DNA of 64,000 bases from Aquimonas sp964586455. GTDB lineage: Bacteria > Pseudomonadota > Gammaproteobacteria > Xanthomonadales > Xanthomonadaceae. Under the pieces are notes generated by a model. It was not told the origin of the DNA and searched no databases. It was given only the letters and a program-made list of their open reading frames with translations. The first letter of the stretch is position 1. Every line of letters begins with the position of its first letter. Made by a program: the position numbers and the translations under genes. The stretch lies in NCBI GenBank assembly GCA_964586455.1, contig CAZPHV010000024.1, positions 8,354 to 72,353 on the forward strand, written 5' to 3'. Below are positions 8,805-17,800 of the stretch, piece after piece.

Positions 8805-11800
8805 TCAGCGCGCCCACTCCCGCCGGTACATCACGGAGTGCAGCGCCGGGATCTCTTCCAGCATTGCGCGCGGACCGCGATTCACCAACACATCCTTCAA
8901 GGTCCCGATATCGCAGCGGTACGCTTCTTCTTCCTGCCTGCTGATTCGTGCATAGCCCACGTCACGCTCCGTATCGAGCAGGAAGATCGAGTGGATTCCC
9001 GAGCTGTAGCTGACGAACTGCGTGGCCAGACAGGTCTGCGCCAGGCCGGAGGCCATCGGATCCTCAGCGATCTTGCCCGCGACCTGCACGCCCCCATGGA
9101 AGGTGATCGGCGGCGAATGAATCACGCGATCCGGGTCGTCGAGGAACTGCAGCTGCGGATAGGGCGAGAAGTACGTACCCGTCGAATTGATCGGGTTGCC
9201 ACGTACGTCTGTCGTGCGCACCCGGCCCACCGCATCGAAGTTCTCCAGGCCACCGCCCAGCGGATTGATGATCTCGCCATGGCAGTTGGAGCAGCTGGTA
9301 CCCGAGGTGATGCGGTCGTAGATCATCCGCTGGGTCGTGCGCGGGTTCTGGAAGAACTCGCGATCCTGAGCGGCCAGTGCGTCGCGGTCGAGGCTGACGC
9401 CCGAGGGCGGCTCCGGAATGTCCTGACACATCATCCGGCGGCGCAGGGCCACCGCGCGCGTCACCAGATTGGCTTCGGTGTCGGTGGCGTACCTGGACAG
9501 GAATGCACCCGAAAGCAGGATGCCACCGCGGTCGCTGGAGTTCGCGCGCACGAAGCCGTCCGCATCTGCGCCACCGCCGGAGAAAGGCAGCCCGTACAGG
9601 CTGGCCAGACGCTGGTTCACATGCGTGTGCGAGGGTTGGTACAGGTTCTCGAACGATGCCGCGGGATCAAGCATGGTCTGCGAGAAGTTCTTGCCGAGCT
9701 CCAGCTTCATATCGTTCGCCAGCACAGCGAAGTTCGAGAAGCCGACCTTCTCCTTGATCTCCAGCTGGTCGGTACCGATCCAGCGATTGACGAAGTTGCC
9801 GAGCAGCGCCCTCGCCTGCTGCGTGTTCAGCAGGGTCGAAGCGTGCTGGCGAACGCCTGCCGCCGTGTCCAGCTCACCGCGACCCGCAGCCGCCATCAGT
9901 GCCGTACTCGGCGTGGTGCCGACAATCGTATAGCTGAGATAGGTCGCCATCTCATAGCCGGTCAACTTGTAGACGCCGCCAACGGGCTCACCCACCTCGG
10001 AGCGGTACAGGAACTGCGGCGAGGACAGCATGCCGGCCAGCGCAATCTTCATGCCCTCCGCCGGCGTACGTCCGCCCACCGTGCCTTGTGCGACACCCAG
10101 GTAGGTGCTGCGCTCGTCTGCCGTCAGCGGGCGACGGAACACGCGCGGGCCCAACTGATCGACCAAACGCGTCGCGCAGTTTGCGTCTGGCGAGCACGAC
10201 AGCACCGAACTCCAGCGCGTAGCGACATCGTCGGCAATACGCTCGGCGGTCGTGATGTAGCTGGTGTAGCGCGTGCGATCGACGTTGAGCGTGTTGTTGC
10301 CGAGGAAGGCACCGACGTTGAAGTCGTCCGGCAGGCGCGATGTGACGTCCTGCGTGTAGTTCACAAGGTCCTGCACCGAGCGCTGGAATTCCACCTTGGT
10401 CAACAACCGCAGCCCGCGTTGGCCATAGGTCTGGCTGGGCGTCGGACAGGTGAAGTAGGAGACGGGGTTGTCCGGGATTCCGTCGGCCGGGCGACGCCAG
10501 GTCAGGATGTAGGCCGCGATGTCCTCAGCGCACTGTCCCACGCAGGCACCCGCGTTGTTCTGCGGCATCCACAACTCGATGAAGTCCTTCAGCGAACGGT
10601 CCTGGCTGTCCTGGCTGTGGCGATAGACAGAGCGATTCGGGTTCAGGCGGGCGATGACCAGCGCTCCGCTGGCGTCGCGCTCTCCATCCACACCGTGGCA
10701 TGCCACGCAGGCCTGGGAGTTGTACAGCGCGGCTCCGCGCTCAGCGTTTCCGGAGCCCGGGCTGCTGGAGGAACTGGACGAGCTGGACGAGCTGGAGCTG
10801 CTGGAGCTGGAGCTGCTGGAAGAACTGCTACCGCCGTTGTAGACCAGAGTGATCGGCGTGGAGGGCGCAGAGGGCACGCTGCCGGTGTAGCTGATCAGCC
10901 GGTAGTCGTAGCTGCCGTCACCGGAAAGCAGCGTCTCGACGAAGGAACGCGCACTCAAGGCGAGATTGGCCTGCGTCGTCCAACGGTTGTCCGGGCCCTT
11001 GCGTCGCACGAGGATGCCGCTCTCGGCACTGCCGGCATTCGACCAGACCATGGAAACCTCGGCCGTGCTTTGCACGACATCACCAAGGAGACCCTCGGGC
11101 GCAGAAGGCCGGCCCGGCAGTGCAATCGCCGGCTCGTTGGCCGGGTTGTCGCGGGTCAGAAAGACCTTGAAGTACACCGGCACCCGCTCACCGATCGAAC
11201 CCAGGCCTGCTACCGCACGCAGGGCCTCGACGCCCGCGCTGAGGTCATAGTCGGCGCTGTTGACGAGAATCGGACGGCGCGGCGAAACGCTGATCCGACG
11301 GCTGCTGTGCTTGACGAACAGCGCATCGAAGGTGACCGGACGGCTGATCGCATGCAGGATCAGATTGCCGGAGACGGACTGCACGAGCATTCCGCCATCG
11401 GGCAGGGCCTCCAGCGCAGCAAGATCCAACTCGGTCGTGAAATGCATGTTCGGCAGGTGGTTCGACTCGAACAGCAGGTTCTGCATGCGGGTGTTGCGAA
11501 TATCGATACCCGTGGAAATGCTCGCCAGCGGGATCGTCAGCACCGCATTGCCCGAAGCCGCCACAGTACCGCGCAGCTGGGTGAAGGTGTGGGCTTCGGC
11601 GTTGCTGATGTTCTTCTTGCTTACGAAATGGAAACTCGAGCTCTGCCCCTCGATCAGCCAGCGCGCGGCTGAGCCACCGCACTGCACGCCATTGAACGAG
11701 AACTCAGTCGGGCTCTGACTGCCCGGGTTGCCAAGAATGAAGCCAAAGCTGGCAGTGCCCCCGGTGGCGACCTGGCCGTTGTAGCCGGCATTGCGGACGC

Positions 11801-12065
11801 AGACGCGCGAACCGGATCGTGAGGACACGCCGTCCCAAAGATCGCGAACGACTTCGTTGCCGCTGTAGTTCCAGCAGACTTCCCAGGTGTTCACGGCCGC
11901 GCCATGGTTGGTCGCGGTTACGGCGATCTGCGCGCCGCCCGGCCAGCTGTTGACGCTGCGATAGGCCACGCTGCACACGCCCTGTGCGGAAGCGCTGGAG
12001 GAGGCAATCAGACTGAGGAGCAGCGCAAGCGTGAGGCTGCCCCAGATACTTGATGAGGTTTTCAT
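8805..12065 (-). CDS. CBM2-YceI-cytochrome c-DUF1587/1595/1592/1588/1585 fusion protein (Cbp2D-like)
   Basis: A 1086-residue exported multidomain protein. Order: signal peptide 1-28; CBM2-like cellulose-binding domain about 29-133 with paired cysteines and tryptophans; YceI-like lipocalin domain about 135-305 (polyisoprenoid/quinone-binding fold); Fn3-like domain about 315-410; a run of about 23 serines from 413; cytochrome c with heme motif CVACH at 454-458; then DUF1587 (LLTKVEFQRSVQDLV), DUF1595 (RVFRRPLTADER), DUF1592, DUF1588 (NRGGILLSGAFLSRY-like) with a second heme motif CSNCH at 925-929, and DUF1585 near the C-terminus. CBM2-YceI-cytochrome proteins (Cbp2D of Cellvibrio and Saccharophagus) are linked to cellulose oxidation; the planctomycete-type DUF block is a notable extension. 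The CBM2-YceI gene lies only 21 bp upstream, so they are co-transcribed. Role proposed: electron transfer at the polysaccharide surface. Confidence 0.85.
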   Translation of the reverse strand: MKTSSSIWGSLTLALLLSLIASSSASAQGVCSVAYRSVNSWPGGAQIAVTATNHGAAVNTWEVCWNYSGNEVVRDLWDGVSSRSGSRVCVRNAGYNGQVATGGTASFGFILGNPGSQSPTEFSFNGVQCGGSAARWLIEGQSSSFHFVSKKNISNAEAHTFTQLRGTVAASGNAVLTIPLASISTGIDIRNTRMQNLLFESNHLPNMHFTTELDLAALEALPDGGMLVQSVSGNLILHAISRPVTFDALFVKHSSRRISVSPRRPILVNSADYDLSAGVEALRAVAGLGSIGERVPVYFKVFLTRDNPANEPAIALPGRPSAPEGLLGDVVQSTAEVSMVWSNAGSAESGILVRRKGPDNRWTTQANLALSARSFVETLLSGDGSYDYRLISYTGSVPSAPSTPITLVYNGGSSSSSSSSSSSSSSSSSSSSSSSPGSGNAERGAALYNSQACVACHGVDGERDASGALVIARLNPNRSVYRHSQDSQDRSLKDFIELWMPQNNAGACVGQCAEDIAAYILTWRRPADGIPDNPVSYFTCPTPSQTYGQRGLRLLTKVEFQRSVQDLVNYTQDVTSRLPDDFNVGAFLGNNTLNVDRTRYTSYITTAERIADDVATRWSSVLSCSPDANCATRLVDQLGPRVFRRPLTADERSTYLGVAQGTVGGRTPAEGMKIALAGMLSSPQFLYRSEVGEPVGGVYKLTGYEMATYLSYTIVGTTPSTALMAAAGRGELDTAAGVRQHASTLLNTQQARALLGNFVNRWIGTDQLEIKEKVGFSNFAVLANDMKLELGKNFSQTMLDPAASFENLYQPSHTHVNQRLASLYGLPFSGGGADADGFVRANSSDRGGILLSGAFLSRYATDTEANLVTRAVALRRRMMCQDIPEPPSGVSLDRDALAAQDREFFQNPRTTQRMIYDRITSGTSCSNCHGEIINPLGGGLENFDAVGRVRTTDVRGNPINSTGTYFSPYPQLQFLDDPDRVIHSPPITFHGGVQVAGKIAEDPMASGLAQTCLATQFVSYSSGIHSIFLLDTERDVGYARISRQEEEAYRCDIGTLKDVLVNRGPRAMLEEIPALHSVMYRREWAR

Positions 12066-12086
12066 GGTGTATTCGGCCTCGTTCAG

Positions 12087-13124
12087 TTAGCGCGCGTCGA
12101 ACGCGAACGCGAAATCCACGGGCACTGCCTCACTGATCGAAACCAGATTGACAATGGAGCGAAGCTCTTCAACGCCGTCGACCAGCGCAAAATCCGCAGC
12201 GCGGGTAAGCGCCGGCGCGGTGCTCTGCACCAGAATGCGCGAGCTCGTCAAGCGCTGGATCAGGACCTTCGAGGTGATCGTCTTCTCGACGCCATGCAGC
12301 CGCACGATGGCGGTAATGTCCGCCAAGGTGGATTGGCCCGGCGCCAACGAATTCAACAGAGCGCCCGGCACCGCCACCGTGATACGGGCTGTTGGGAAGG
12401 TCGAGGTTTCAAACAGGAGCTCGCGCATCCGCTGGTCGCGCACGACCACGCCCGAATTGATGCTGTTCATGTCGATATCGACCTGTGCCCGGCCGTCGAT
12501 ACCAATCGAACCACTCAGGGTATTGAAGGTGTGAACTTCAACGATATGGGTGTTCTTGGTGGTCACAAAGTTCAGGTAGGAAGCACTGGCATCGAGCATC
12601 CAGGCCGCCTGTGCAGGCACCGACGAGGACGACGAACTGCTGTTCGAGCTACTTGAGCTGCTTGAGCTGGAGCTGCTGCTCGAACTCGAACTGCTGGATG
12701 AGGATGTCACCGAGCCGCACACCGCCCCGGTGACCACCGGAACCTCGGCGCTGGCGACGCCTTTGCTGCCCTGGAATCCAATCTCGATGGATTGGCCGGG
12801 CGGAATGGTCTGATTCCAACTGAGGTTGGTCGCTGTGTAGGGATTGTTTCCGCTGTAGCTGGCGTTCCAGTTGCCGGTCATGCGGTTGTCGCCAGTGTAC
12901 TGCCAGCTGACCGTCCAGCCCGTAATGGGCGTGGAGCGCGTATTGGTAATCCGGATATTCGCGGTGTAGCCATTGTTCCACTGCGCTGAGACAATGTATT
13001 CACATCGCGCCGCGGCGTGGCTGGACCACGCCAACAGAAGGAGCAGAAGACTGCAGATGGGAAGCCTCCTGACACCCCCGCTGCTCCGTCGCGCCAGTGT
13101 TCCTGAAAACAAGAGTTTGCTCAC
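12087..13124 (-). CDS. CBM2-YceI protein (Cbp2E-like)
   Basis: A 345-residue exported protein: signal peptide ending about SSHAAAR; a CBM2-like domain of about 100 residues with CEYIVSAQWNNGY and GWTVSW, bounded by cysteines; a serine-rich linker of about 28 residues broken by one Asn; and a YceI-like domain to the C-terminus (WMLDASASYLNFVTTK, HTFNTLSGSIGIDG). YceI domains bind polyisoprenoids such as ubiquinone. The start is the GTG at 13124: GGAGGA lies seven bases upstream, while the ATG at 13139 overlaps that ribosome-binding site and cannot use it. It precedes the larger CBM2-YceI-cytochrome gene and shares its first two domain types, so the pair may share a quinone/electron pathway on cellulose (inference). 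Confidence 0.85.
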   Translation of the reverse strand: MSKLLFSGTLARRSSGGVRRLPICSLLLLLLAWSSHAAARCEYIVSAQWNNGYTANIRITNTRSTPITGWTVSWQYTGDNRMTGNWNASYSGNNPYTATNLSWNQTIPPGQSIEIGFQGSKGVASAEVPVVTGAVCGSVTSSSSSSSSSSSSSSSSSSSSNSSSSSSSVPAQAAWMLDASASYLNFVTTKNTHIVEVHTFNTLSGSIGIDGRAQVDIDMNSINSGVVVRDQRMRELLFETSTFPTARITVAVPGALLNSLAPGQSTLADITAIVRLHGVEKTITSKVLIQRLTSSRILVQSTAPALTRAADFALVDGVEELRSIVNLVSISEAVPVDFAFAFDAR

Positions 13125-13257
13125 GTTTAATTCCTCCATGGTGAACGCCAGACGGAACCGATACGGCTGGCAGAGTGGGCCAGAGTGCCGCTGTCAGATT
13201 CCACAACGAATGCACACAGCACGACGACCCCAGGCATCGGGGTCGGGCTGCAAGGTG

Positions 13258-13884
13258 TCAGTGGCTTGGACCCTTCCTCAAGCCTTGGGGAGGAAGGCTT
13301 CCAAGCGCTGCTCGGGACGAGGGAAGCCCCCTACGCCCAGCGGCGCGGGCGGCAAATGCATGGATATAAAGGCAAGCAAAGACGCATGCCGGCAGAAGCA
13401 GAGACGCGTAGATGAACATGACGTAATCGAATTCAACAGCGTGATTCCATGGGCGCGCAATGCCCAGATAACAGGCGAACAACCAGGACACTGTGGACAC
13501 TGCGCCCGTCATTACCACCGCGGTTTTCTCGAGGATGCCAAGCCCGATCATTCCGGTGCTGGAAACAACGCGGGGAAAGCTGAAGCGATGCAGCACCGCA
13601 CCATTGGCCGTCAGCACGACAACAACGGCCACCTTGGCCCAGAGCTTCTGGTTAAGAAGATACTCAGGGTCTTTCACTGCGCCCCAGATCACCAGGACAA
13701 GACCAGAGGCCCAGAGTACGCCCAAGGCCAGCATGATGATGTGCGCTGCAGCCTTGAGATCCTTGACTGCGCCAATACTCAAGCGTCTGCCGGCTGTCTT
13801 GGACAGCGACAGATCCTGCATCAGCAGAATCCCAACCGCGACACACGCCGCCATCAGATGAACGTAAACCAAGAGCGTATTCAT
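13258..13884 (-). CDS. Small integral membrane protein with transmembrane histidines
   Basis: A 208-residue protein with about five hydrophobic segments (residues about 2-22, 45-70, 82-98, 118-140, 155-178) and a basic C-terminal tail. Histidines H9, H48 and H99 lie in or at the ends of the first three segments, and ANGAVLH resembles the spaced Asn/His patterns of HemJ- or CopD-like membrane proteins that can bind b-heme. The ATG at 13884 begins MNTLLVYVHLMAA and has a weak AGG site; the longer frame is intergenic. It lies 133 bp upstream of the CBM2-YceI gene on the same strand with a hairpin between. It could be the inner-membrane electron donor for that system, which is inference only; I do not recognise the family with certainty. 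Confidence 0.65.
   Translation of the reverse strand: MNTLLVYVHLMAACVAVGILLMQDLSLSKTAGRRLSIGAVKDLKAAAHIIMLALGVLWASGLVLVIWGAVKDPEYLLNQKLWAKVAVVVVLTANGAVLHRFSFPRVVSSTGMIGLGILEKTAVVMTGAVSTVSWLFACYLGIARPWNHAVEFDYVMFIYASLLLPACVFACLYIHAFAARAAGRRGLPSSRAALGSLPPQGLRKGPSH
13264..13306 (-). terminator. Hairpin overlapping the 3' end of the membrane-protein gene
   Basis: Two stacked perfect stems, gcttgga/tccaagc (outer) and ccttcctc/gaggaagg (inner), give about 15 bp of pairing with small bulges and a 10-nt loop. It lies in the last 16 codons of the membrane gene, without a U-tract, between it and the ribosome-binding site of the CBM2-YceI gene, so it may attenuate or process the message. Confidence 0.5.
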
Positions 13885-14090
13885 GGGAACACCTGCATCC
13901 TGTCGAGCGCACTGGGGGCTTAATTGGAAGTGGGAGCACGGCCGGGAATCGACTTTTCTTGCCGCAGGAATCTGCGTCTGCCCTCTTCTTGCACAAGGGG
14001 CATGCTTCTTTACGCAGGATGCAGCCATATCAATCGGCGGTAGATCTCAGGCGGATCGAGCGCCGACATGGGTGTTCGACCTGGTGCCAA

Positions 14091-14124
14091 CATGTAACAA
14101 AGTGTTACATGCTCTGCATGTCAA
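14091..14124 (-). promoter_or_regulatory. Promoter candidate with overlapping 9+9 palindrome
   Basis: Arms catgtaaca (14091-14099) and tgttacatg (14103-14111) form a perfect inverted repeat with a 3-bp spacer. On the minus strand a consensus TTGACA -35 box lies at 14119-14124; a -10 placed 16-18 bp downstream falls inside the palindrome (best reading TTTGTT or TTGTTA, weak). A regulator bound there would block this promoter. It would drive the membrane-protein/CBM2 unit, with a leader of about 200 nt. Confidence 0.5.
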
Positions 14125-14165
14125 TTCAACGTGAGTTTTTTCGATCTGATGACACGATCACATTT

Positions 14166-14179
14166 TGCTACCGGTGTCA
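14166..14179. promoter_or_regulatory. Weak LacI-type operator candidate
   Basis: tgctaccggtgtca matches a perfect 14-bp palindrome tgacaccggtgtca at 12 of 14 positions and has the central CG typical of LacI-family sites. It lies just upstream of the promoter candidate at 14091-14124 and resembles, less closely, the two operators at 22102-22115 and 22306-22319. Confidence 0.35.
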
Positions 14180-14839
14180 CCCCCTGCATTTCCTGGCGAT
14201 CGGCATTGCCAAGCAGCGGACGTTTCCGCGTGCCCGATGTCTACCGCTTGGATCAAGGGCGTTTGAGAAACCACCGTACCTCGTGACGCCAGTCATCCCG
14301 CGCTCCGGAAGCAGAGCGCGGCGTGCTTGTACGCTGCGTCCTGTCCTCCCGCGTCATGACCCTTGTCGCGTATCCAAACCTGCAGCCACACGGCTTGGTT
14401 CACGCCCGGCAGCCCTGCCGACGACCGGACCGTCATGGACGATCGCTAACGCTCGCTCACGCTTTGAATCACTAGGAACGCTAGGCCGATAGTCGACCCG
14501 ACTCCCCACTGAACCCACCACCGAGGCCGCAAAGCGGCACGCATGGCGTTGGTACCTCGGCCCTCCCCGACCGGAACACCCGCGAAAACCCTATACGTCA
14601 GATCCCACCGCCGGCAGACAATCGAAACTGTCTGCGCATCGGCCGTAAGGCCTGATGCATTCGAGCGGTCGCGCTCGAACGCATGTGTAGAACTCCTGCA
14701 GAGGCTCTCGCATTGCCGCTTGGAACAAGCGCGTCAACGCGAACAGCCCCGTGCAACCCGAGCAGAGCAGGCAACACGGCCAAGGAAGCACCCATCGAAG
14801 CCGTGCTTCGAGTCGTCCCATCGCCGCTCGCCGCATCCA

Positions 14840-17800
14840 CTACAACGACTCGAGGAAACGCAGCACGTCTTGCCTTTGGCTCGCCGACAGCGCGCGATAA
14901 GCGTTCTTGGAAGCCTCTGCTTCACCGCCATGCCAGAGGATCGCTTCCTCGATCGTTCGCGCCCGACCATCGTGCAGATAGCTGTGAACGGGGGTGCACG
15001 CCTGGCTGCCTTGTGGCGCAGTGGTGGTCCCGCCGGTGACACAGGCCGACAGGCCCAGACCCCAGAGTGGCGCCGTACGCCATTCAGCCCCTGATGCAAG
15101 ACCTTCACCGAGGCTGTCAGCGAGACCGGGCCCCATGTCGTGCAAGAGCAGATCGGTATACGGATGAATTGTCTGGTTTCTCAGCTCAGCCAGCGGATGG
15201 TGCTCACTGGTCTGCAGCGTGGGGCGATGACAACCGGCACAGCCGATGCTGCCGAAGCTCGCTTCGCCACGCTGAACGGCCGGGTTGTTGATGTCACGCT
15301 GGGGGCGAACGCCGAGCAGGGCGATGTACTTGACCAGATTGTCCAGATGCACGTCGGCCAGCTCGGAGCCGCTGGCGCCGCAACCGGTCTGGGCCGAGCC
15401 GCAATCAGGGTTCGGCAGGACCGAGGTCATGACTCCCATGTCGCTATTGAGCGCGCTGGCCACCTGATGCCGCACGCTGGTGGTACCCGCCTTCCAGCCG
15501 AAGCGGCCGAGCCGGGTCTGACCAGTAACAGGGTCCGGAATGCGGTTCGCTCGTCCTGATATCCCGTCGCCGTTCGAGTCGTTCGGATCTTCCATGGCGA
15601 GAATGGTGGATTCCGCTACGGCCTCAAGCAGGCCCATACCCACGAGCTGGGGCGCGATGCGGCCGGAGAAGCGCGCAGGCACTCCGTTGCTGAACTGGTA
15701 GTTGGGCGAACGCAGGCCATTGGCCTCGGTCCACGAGGCGATCGAAACCTGCCCTTCGCTGCTGACCCCACCTGTAGTACGTGGCTGAAGCACCCTGCCG
15801 AGGTTGGGGTGCGGGTTGCCGAGGCTGTCGCCGACCTTGAACACCCACTTGTCCAGAGCCTGACCGATCGCCTCGGGGGCAGCCCTGCCGTTGCGGACAT
15901 GACAGGCCGTGCAGCGATCATTGACGTATCGAGGCCCTGCCCGGCCCGCTAGCTCAGGGAACACACCATTCTCGGCGTGCTCATCATGAGCACCACTGAC
16001 GAAGGAGGTGTGGTGCACTCGGCGCCCCAGCACGAACGGCTGACCGTTCTGGTAGCTGAGGTTCGTGGCCATCTGCAGGAAATGGTTGTCAGGTTCGCCC
16101 GAGTGCATGTAGGGCAGCGTGGTCTCACCACCCAGCCAGGCCTTCTCGGGGATCTTCACCGAATCCTTTGTGCCACCACCGAACATGGGGGTACTGAAGG
16201 TGCCAGGCTGAATGTCCCAGGGAACGATGCCCTCACCCACGATGTAGAGGTAGGTCGTGCCGTAGTAGGGCGCGCGTCCGCGCGGCACGCTGGGGTCAAG
16301 GAACTGGCTGATCTCGAACTCAAGCTTGTCGCCACGGCGGATCGGCTGGCCGGTACGGCAGTTGAAGGTGCGCTGCTTGTAGTAGTTGAAGGTGTCCACC
16401 ACCACCATCGTGCCGTTATCGCAGAACTCCGCCACCGTGCCGATGCCGCGGTAGAACCAGCGATTCTCGGCTTCGGTATCGTTCAAGCGCCACTGCGTGC
16501 GCACATTCATGCGAATCGATGCGGTGTTGTCGGCGAACTGCTCCTCGATGATCTCGATCCCCGCCGTGCGGTGCTCCCAGTAGAAGCTGGGGTAGTGATC
16601 GTAGGCCTGGAACTGGTTCTCCTTGGCGTGACGGTCACGCGCGCGGTCAGCGATACGCGTGATCAAGCGGTTGCCCTGCTGCACCCGCACGGCCGGTTCG
16701 AGTACGGTCGAAGCGTTGTACAGGGGAACGATGTTTCCGAGCGAGGGGTTGCTGGAACTGCTCGACGAGCTCGAGGAAGAGCTGCTGGCAGACACGCGGC
16801 TGATGCGAAACCAGTTGAAGTTCCAACCGCCCTGCACCGCATACACGCCCAAGCTGAAGGTTCCGGCGTTCAGATCGACCGTGTGCGAAACCGTGGTCCA
16901 GTTCTGCCAGTCGCCTGTCGCCGGAATCGCGACCTGCCCCAGAGCGACGCTGCCGGCATTGAGATCCAGCGACAGCCGCCCACCGCTGGGGCTGGCCACG
17001 CGGTACTCCACCCGATAGCGCCCAGCCGTCGGGATCGTGATGCCGGCGTAGGCCATCCAGTCGCCTGTATCGATCCATCCGACGTTTTGCCCGCCGCCGG
17101 TGTCGCTGGAAGCCTGCACGCCCACACCGGCCATGCTGGTGTAGGACTCGGCCTCACGGAACAGACTGAAGGCCGCGGCCGAGCTGCTGCTGGAAGAACT
17201 GCTGCTGGACGAGCTGCTTGAAGAACTGCTGGAACTGCTGGAACTGCTGGAACTGCCCGAAAGGCTACCGAGAGTGTAGGTCTGCCAGGGCGTGGTCTGG
17301 CCCGCACCGCTGCTGTTGATGATCGTGTAACTGATGCTGACCGGGGTGGTCGAACTCAGACCTCCGATGTCGAAGGTCCACGCACTACCGCTCTGCGCCA
17401 TCCGATGGTTCTGCTGAGGACCATTGTTGATGCGGTAGTGGATGTCGACCACGCTGCCCTGCGACACCGTCGCACGCAGCGTGCTCGCATTCAGCGCCGA
17501 CACGCAGCCCAGGTTGCAGCCGCTCGCATTCGCCGGCTGTGCCCCGTACACACCCACTTCCCAGATCGAATAGCCCCAGCTGTTGCCGCTGCTGCGCTGG
17601 ATGGCGTTGATCCGGACATAGCGGTAGTTTCCGCTCAGCGCCAGCGTGTCCCTGCGCGTGCCGAACGCGCCGCCGGTGCGCGCGGCCATCTGCGTCCAGA
17701 TGCTGTTGTCGTTCGAGCCCAGCACTGTGTAGTGGGACGCGTTCGCCGCTTCCCAATCGATCACGATCTGCGACAGCGAATGCTGCCGGCCCAGATCCAA

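Larger units (their letters stand above)
13885..14839. other. Long intergenic region upstream of the membrane/CBM2 unit
   Basis: 955 bp with no supportable gene. The part nearest 13885 is the leader of the membrane-protein gene. A promoter with an overlapping palindrome lies at 14091-14124 and a LacI-like operator at 14166-14179. From 14200 to 14839 I see only short non-conserved frames and no repeat. Confidence 0.6.

Noticed and set aside
8601..11672. A 1023-codon open frame on the plus strand, antisense to the CBM2-YceI-cytochrome gene
   Set aside because: It exactly overlaps a well-supported coding gene on the minus strand; in GC-rich DNA long antisense frames are common. Its translation is Arg/His/Gln-rich with no motif, and it has no ribosome-binding site.
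13888..14840. Small frames in the spacer upstream of the membrane protein (for example 14543-15094 plus)
   Set aside because: No ribosome-binding site, no motif, and partial overlap with the di-heme oxidoreductase gene on the other strand.
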